Source: Treponema sp.
GTDB lineage: Bacteria; Spirochaetota; Spirochaetia; Treponematales; Breznakiellaceae
Length of the DNA: 8,680 nt
Reading direction: 5' to 3'
Assembly (NCBI GenBank): GCA_031263435.1
Contig: JAISFT010000029.1
Span: 1 to 8,680 of the forward strand
Shown here piece by piece: positions 6,363 to 8,680 of the stretch. The notes beneath the pieces were generated by a model. It was given only the letters and a program-made list of their open reading frames with translations, was not told where the DNA came from and ran no database searches. Made by a program: the position numbers and the translations under genes. Numbering within the stretch: position 1 is the stretch's first letter; the number at the start of each line of letters is the position of its first letter.

Positions 6363-7673
6363 CTAAAAACAGCTCGCAATAGCCCCCTCTAAAGCCGCAA
6401 GTTCAGGCTCGATAATGGCGATTGGATCTACCTGCCGCTGAAGCTGGGCAAGCCGGGGGGGAATTTCAATGTCCCGGCCGACAGCCCGGGACACCAGGGT
6501 TGCCTTTTTGGCCGGATGCCCTGTAGCCAGAATCACGGTATGCACATGACCGGCAAATTCCTGGGAAGCCGCCAGATCCTCGGCGGCAGCAAAGGCCACG
6601 GCGCTGTGGGGATCCAAAAGTATCCCGTATTCCCGGTAGACCTTGTTGATCGTAATAATGGTCCGCTCGTCCCCAATGGAAGCGGGGTATACTATGTTCC
6701 GCATTACCGCGGGGGATTCATCGTAAAAAGCCGCCAGCCGATCGTAATTGCTGGGGAAACTTACATCCAGGGAAGGGGAATTGGAACGCACCACAGGCCG
6801 GGGAACAAAGCGTCTGCCCCGGATAAAATCGCCAAAGGCATTGTTGACATTCATGGCCGCAATATAGCCGTTGACGGGCATGCCGAATTTCCAAGCGTAG
6901 AGCCCGGCGATAAGATTCCCAAAGTTGCCGCAGGGCACGCTAAAAACCAGATCCCCCTGCAGGGAATCCTTGATCTTTACAAAGGCGTAAAAATAATAAA
7001 AACACTGGGGCAGGAGGCGCCCCAGGTTGATGGCATTGGCGCTGGTAACTCCGTAACGCCCGGCAAAGGGCCGGTCGTTGATAGCCTCCACAATGAGCCG
7101 CTGGCAGTCGTCAAAGGTCCCGGTTACCTGAATGGGGATAATATTCCCCCCATTGGATACAAAGGTCGAACTGTCCAGACCCCGGATAGGCCCGGAGGGA
7201 TACAGAATGACCGAAGTAATCCCCTGCCGGCCCCGGAAGGCATGGGCCAGGCTAACCCCCATGTTTCCCCGGCTGGCGGAGAGGATCATCGCGGGCCCGG
7301 AATTTTTGAGAAATTCCTCCAGTACCGCCGCCAGGAAGGCAATGCCAAAATCCTTAAATACCCCCGTGGGACCGTGGTACAGGGTGAGCAGGGAAATGTT
7401 ATCAGTCAGTTGTTTTAGTTCAGGTTCAAAGTCAAAGGCGCTTTCTACCACCCGGTTGGCGGAAAAGGGGTTAAGCTCTCCCTGCAACAGGGCAGGGGCC
7501 ATTGTAGTAACTAATTCAGGATAAGTGGTCTTTGCGTCCATGTGAAGAAAAAATTGACGCATATCCACCGCTTGAGCAGGCACATAGAGTCCCCCATCCG
7601 GGGGCAGGCAGCGTAAAACCGCATCCTTAAAAGAAACCAGCGGGTCCTGGGATCGGGTTGACCGGAATTGCAT
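6363..7673 (-). CDS. thrC: Threonine synthase (divergent active-site motifs)
   Basis: A 436-residue fold-type II PLP enzyme that should convert O-phosphohomoserine to threonine in the cytoplasm. The length, the N-terminal PDGGLYVP block (25-32) and the PLP lysine K107 in HGPTGVFKDFG match bacterial ThrC, as do GTFDDCQ (185-191), TSANAINLGRLLPQ (210-223), VPCGNFGNL (246-254), PSNYDR (307-312) and LLDPHSAV (352-359). Several normally strict motifs differ. The usual ATSGDTG loop reads SASRGNMG (132-139), the S..Q segment after YPSG is RGLDSST, the usual SNAMDV reads SNSPSLDV, and TAHPAKF reads TGHPAKK (384-390). The Asn-containing loop resembles that of cysteine synthase and plant-type enzymes. 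Most likely it is a divergent threonine synthase; a paralogue with altered substrate is possible. ATG 7673 has AGGA 6 bases upstream and a promoter-like sequence at 7713-7741. Confidence 0.85.
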   Translation of the reverse strand: MQFRSTRSQDPLVSFKDAVLRCLPPDGGLYVPAQAVDMRQFFLHMDAKTTYPELVTTMAPALLQGELNPFSANRVVESAFDFEPELKQLTDNISLLTLYHGPTGVFKDFGIAFLAAVLEEFLKNSGPAMILSASRGNMGVSLAHAFRGRQGITSVILYPSGPIRGLDSSTFVSNGGNIIPIQVTGTFDDCQRLIVEAINDRPFAGRYGVTSANAINLGRLLPQCFYYFYAFVKIKDSLQGDLVFSVPCGNFGNLIAGLYAWKFGMPVNGYIAAMNVNNAFGDFIRGRRFVPRPVVRSNSPSLDVSFPSNYDRLAAFYDESPAVMRNIVYPASIGDERTIITINKVYREYGILLDPHSAVAFAAAEDLAASQEFAGHVHTVILATGHPAKKATLVSRAVGRDIEIPPRLAQLQRQVDPIAIIEPELAALEGAIASCF

Positions 7674-7712
7674 TTATCGTCCTTCGCTTGTAAATTCATG
7701 ACACGTACCGTT

Positions 7713-7741
7713 ATTCTAGTGGGGAAGGGAGTGATCTTCAA
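7713..7741 (-). promoter_or_regulatory. Candidate sigma-70 promoter for thrC-mscS
   Basis: On the minus strand TTGAAG (7741-7736) and TAGAAT (7718-7713) are separated by exactly 17 bases, each hexamer being close to TTGACA/TATAAT. The predicted transcript start near 7705 would give a leader of about 30 bases before ATG 7673. No experimental support is available. Confidence 0.5.
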
Positions 7742-7755
7742 GGTCGAATGTTTAA

Positions 7756-7780
7756 GGTAAATAAAACCCTGTTATTTGCC
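7756..7780. promoter_or_regulatory. 25-bp dyad, candidate operator or leader hairpin between thrC and the rlpA-like gene
   Basis: GGTAAATAA (7756-7764) and TTATTTGCC (7772-7780) are inverted repeats with one difference (T versus C, which in RNA is a G-U pair), around a 7-base spacer. It lies just upstream of the -35 of the thrC promoter and 58 bases before the rlpA-like start, a suitable place for a regulator that controls one or both divergent genes. It could also form a hairpin if it falls within an rlpA-like leader RNA. I do not recognise the motif as the site of a known regulator. Confidence 0.4.
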
Positions 7781-7827
7781 GATACTGAAGGGATCTATTG
7801 CCATTTGTCAGTTTTTGGCGCTCGGTG

Positions 7828-7832
7828 AAGGA
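7828..7832 (+). promoter_or_regulatory. Ribosome binding site of the RlpA-like gene
   Basis: AAGGA lies 6 bases before ATG 7839 and 9 before the adjacent in-frame ATG 7842, so either of the two consecutive ATG codons may serve as start. Confidence 0.65.
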
Positions 7833-7838
7833 ATATCA

Positions 7839-8680
7839 ATGATGAAGCGGCCGGTTATTGTAATATTGTGTACGATTATGCTTACGGGGCTGTGTGCTGC
7901 TCAAAGCCAGTTTCGCAATTTCCATCAGGAAGGGCCCGCATCACACGACATCACGACGGATCAACTTACCGCAAGCCACCCAAGTCTGCCCCTGGGAACC
8001 CAGGTACGGGTTACCAACCCCCGCAACGGCAAGCAGGTTAACGTACAGATAACGGGCCGGATACCGGCAACGGAAGGCCGTATTGTGGACCTTTCCACAG
8101 GTGCGGCCGCAGCGCTGGAACTGTCCGGCAGTGGGCGTTCCCCGGTAGTCCTGGAACTCGTATCCGAGCGGAGACCCCGGACACCGGAGCTGGAGCCTGA
8201 ACCTGAACCTGAACCTGAACCGGAACCTGAACCGGAACCGGAACCTGAGCCCGAACCGGAACCTGAACCTGAACCCGAGCCTGAACCCGAGCCGGAGCCA
8301 GAACCCGAGCCGGAGCCAGAACCCGAACCGGAGCCAGAACCCGAACCTGAACCCGCTACTGAAGAAGCGCCCTTGCTGCCGCCCCATGAGGATCCCTCCC
8401 GGGAACCGGTTCCGGAAGAACCTGTCCCGGAAGAGCCCGCTCCCCAGGAGCCTCCACCGGAAACTGAATATGTTCCCGGTCCGGACCCCCAGGCCCCATC
8501 GGTAAGCACGGATGATTCTAAAACTCAGACCACGGCTCCGGTGGCGGCCCAGTCGCCAAATATCACCATCTACAACGTCATGGGATCGCCGGGCTCCTTT
8601 GCCACCGATTCGGCGCCGGTGAGTGTTACAGGAGGCGGCCAGACCCCCATCACCGCCACGGCTCCGGCATCCGGAGTGGG
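7839..8680 (+). CDS. RlpA-like double-psi beta-barrel protein with long Glu-Pro spacer (3' end outside window)
   Basis: The frame is open from ATG 7839 (or 7842) to the window edge, 280 codons without a stop. A signal peptide covers about 1-21 ([10 protein letters not shown]...LCAA). A domain related to RlpA follows at about 24-108: [42 protein letters not shown]. RlpA proteins are periplasmic or outer-membrane lytic transglycosylases that cut naked glycan at division sites. The conserved His is kept (H47 in LTASH), but the catalytic Asp of the usual NDRGP motif is replaced (ITGRIP, G73), so enzymatic activity is doubtful. Residues 119-172 are 27 uninterrupted Glu-Pro pairs, followed by a Pro/Glu-rich and then a Thr/Ser/Gly-rich segment. 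A C-terminal SPOR or other binding domain may lie beyond the window but is not seen. The CAA signal end fits signal peptidase I better than a lipobox. Confidence 0.8.
   Translation, partial: MMKRPVIVILCTIMLTGLCAAQSQFRNFHQEGPASHDITTDQLTASHPSLPLGTQVRVTNPRNGKQVNVQITGRIPATEGRIVDLSTGAAAALELSGSGRSPVVLELVSERRPRTPELEPEPEPEPEPEPEPEPEPEPEPEPEPEPEPEPEPEPEPEPEPEPEPEPEPEPEPATEEAPLLPPHEDPSREPVPEEPVPEEPAPQEPPPETEYVPGPDPQAPSVSTDDSKTQTTAPVAAQSPNITIYNVMGSPGSFATDSAPVSVTGGGQTPITATAPASGV
8193..8354 (+). repeat. (Glu-Pro)27 hexanucleotide repeat inside the RlpA-like gene
   Basis: Twenty-seven in-frame units of GAR-CCN (162 bases) encode alternating Glu and Pro without a break. The third codon positions vary (CCT, CCG, CCC, CCA; GAA, GAG), so the peptide is more uniform than the DNA. 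Such stretches form stiff, extended, charged rods in envelope proteins such as TonB. The repeat also creates open frames on the minus strand coding for Ser-Gly or Phe-Arg runs, which are not genes. Confidence 0.95.
8289..8342 (+). repeat. Three tandem 18-bp higher-order units within the Glu-Pro repeat
   Basis: The unit GAGCCGGAGCCAGAACCC occurs twice exactly (8289-8306, 8307-8324) and a third time with a single G-to-A change (8325-8342). This points to recent in-frame duplication of a three-dipeptide block on top of the older 6-base repeat. Confidence 0.85.

Noticed and set aside
6516..7418. 300-residue plus-strand frame opposite thrC
   Set aside because: Shadow frame in register with thrC; thrC has clear PLP-enzyme motifs and this frame has none.
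7751..7786. Promoter for the RlpA-like gene (TTTAAG/TATTTG or GATACT hexamers)
   Set aside because: Hexamers and spacing fit consensus poorly, and no convincing pair could be chosen.
8193..8354. CRISPR-like or intergenic tandem repeat
   Set aside because: Units are 6 bases, have no spacers and stay in frame inside a coding sequence.
7941..8509. Minus-strand frames with long Ser-Gly or Phe-Arg repeats
   Set aside because: They are antisense readings of the Glu-Pro repeat. The plus frame has a start, ribosome binding site, signal peptide and RlpA-like domain.

Overview
The window looks like bacterial chromosome, roughly mid-50s % G+C by eye. The gene content suggests a spirochaete, most likely a Treponema-like anaerobe. 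The hints are a large CHASE2-type adenylate cyclase, a loose L-F-G-S-C lipobox and an RlpA-like protein with a very long Glu-Pro spacer. This assignment is an inference from gene style; no rRNA or other marker gene is present. No tRNA, rRNA, CRISPR array, insertion sequence or phage gene was seen. Coding density is high and the codon choice is strongly biased, which produces long meaningless open frames on the opposite strands.

Left part (1-4658, + strand): five closely packed genes that probably form one operon. They are the C-terminal end of moaA (molybdenum cofactor step 1), a small MOSC-domain protein starting 1 base after the moaA stop, a membrane-bound class III adenylate cyclase with an extracytoplasmic CHASE2 sensor, a secreted SH3b-domain protein (TTG start behind a strong ribosome binding site), and an M48 zinc metalloprotease lipoprotein starting 2 bases after it. 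The first two serve molybdopterin metabolism. The last three look like a cell-envelope sensing and maintenance unit, coupling an extracytoplasmic signal to cAMP next to an envelope-binding protein and an envelope protease.

Middle part (4708-7673, - strand): threonine synthase (thrC) followed 41 bases later by an MscS-family mechanosensitive channel with long low-complexity tails. They converge on the left operon with only 49 bases between stop codons, where only weak terminator-like structure is visible. A plausible sigma-70 promoter lies upstream of thrC.

Right part (7674-8680): a 165-base divergent intergenic region carries the thrC promoter and a 25-bp dyad. It is followed by a + strand RlpA-like protein that runs off the window. 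That protein has a signal peptide, a divergent double-psi beta-barrel domain lacking the usual catalytic Asp, 27 uninterrupted Glu-Pro dipeptides, and then a Pro/Ser/Thr-rich region. I see no clearly new defence or mobile system. The points most worth a second look are the degenerate RlpA-like protein with its repeat, the non-canonical active-site motifs of ThrC, the intergenic dyad, and the cyclase-SH3b-M48 gene triad.
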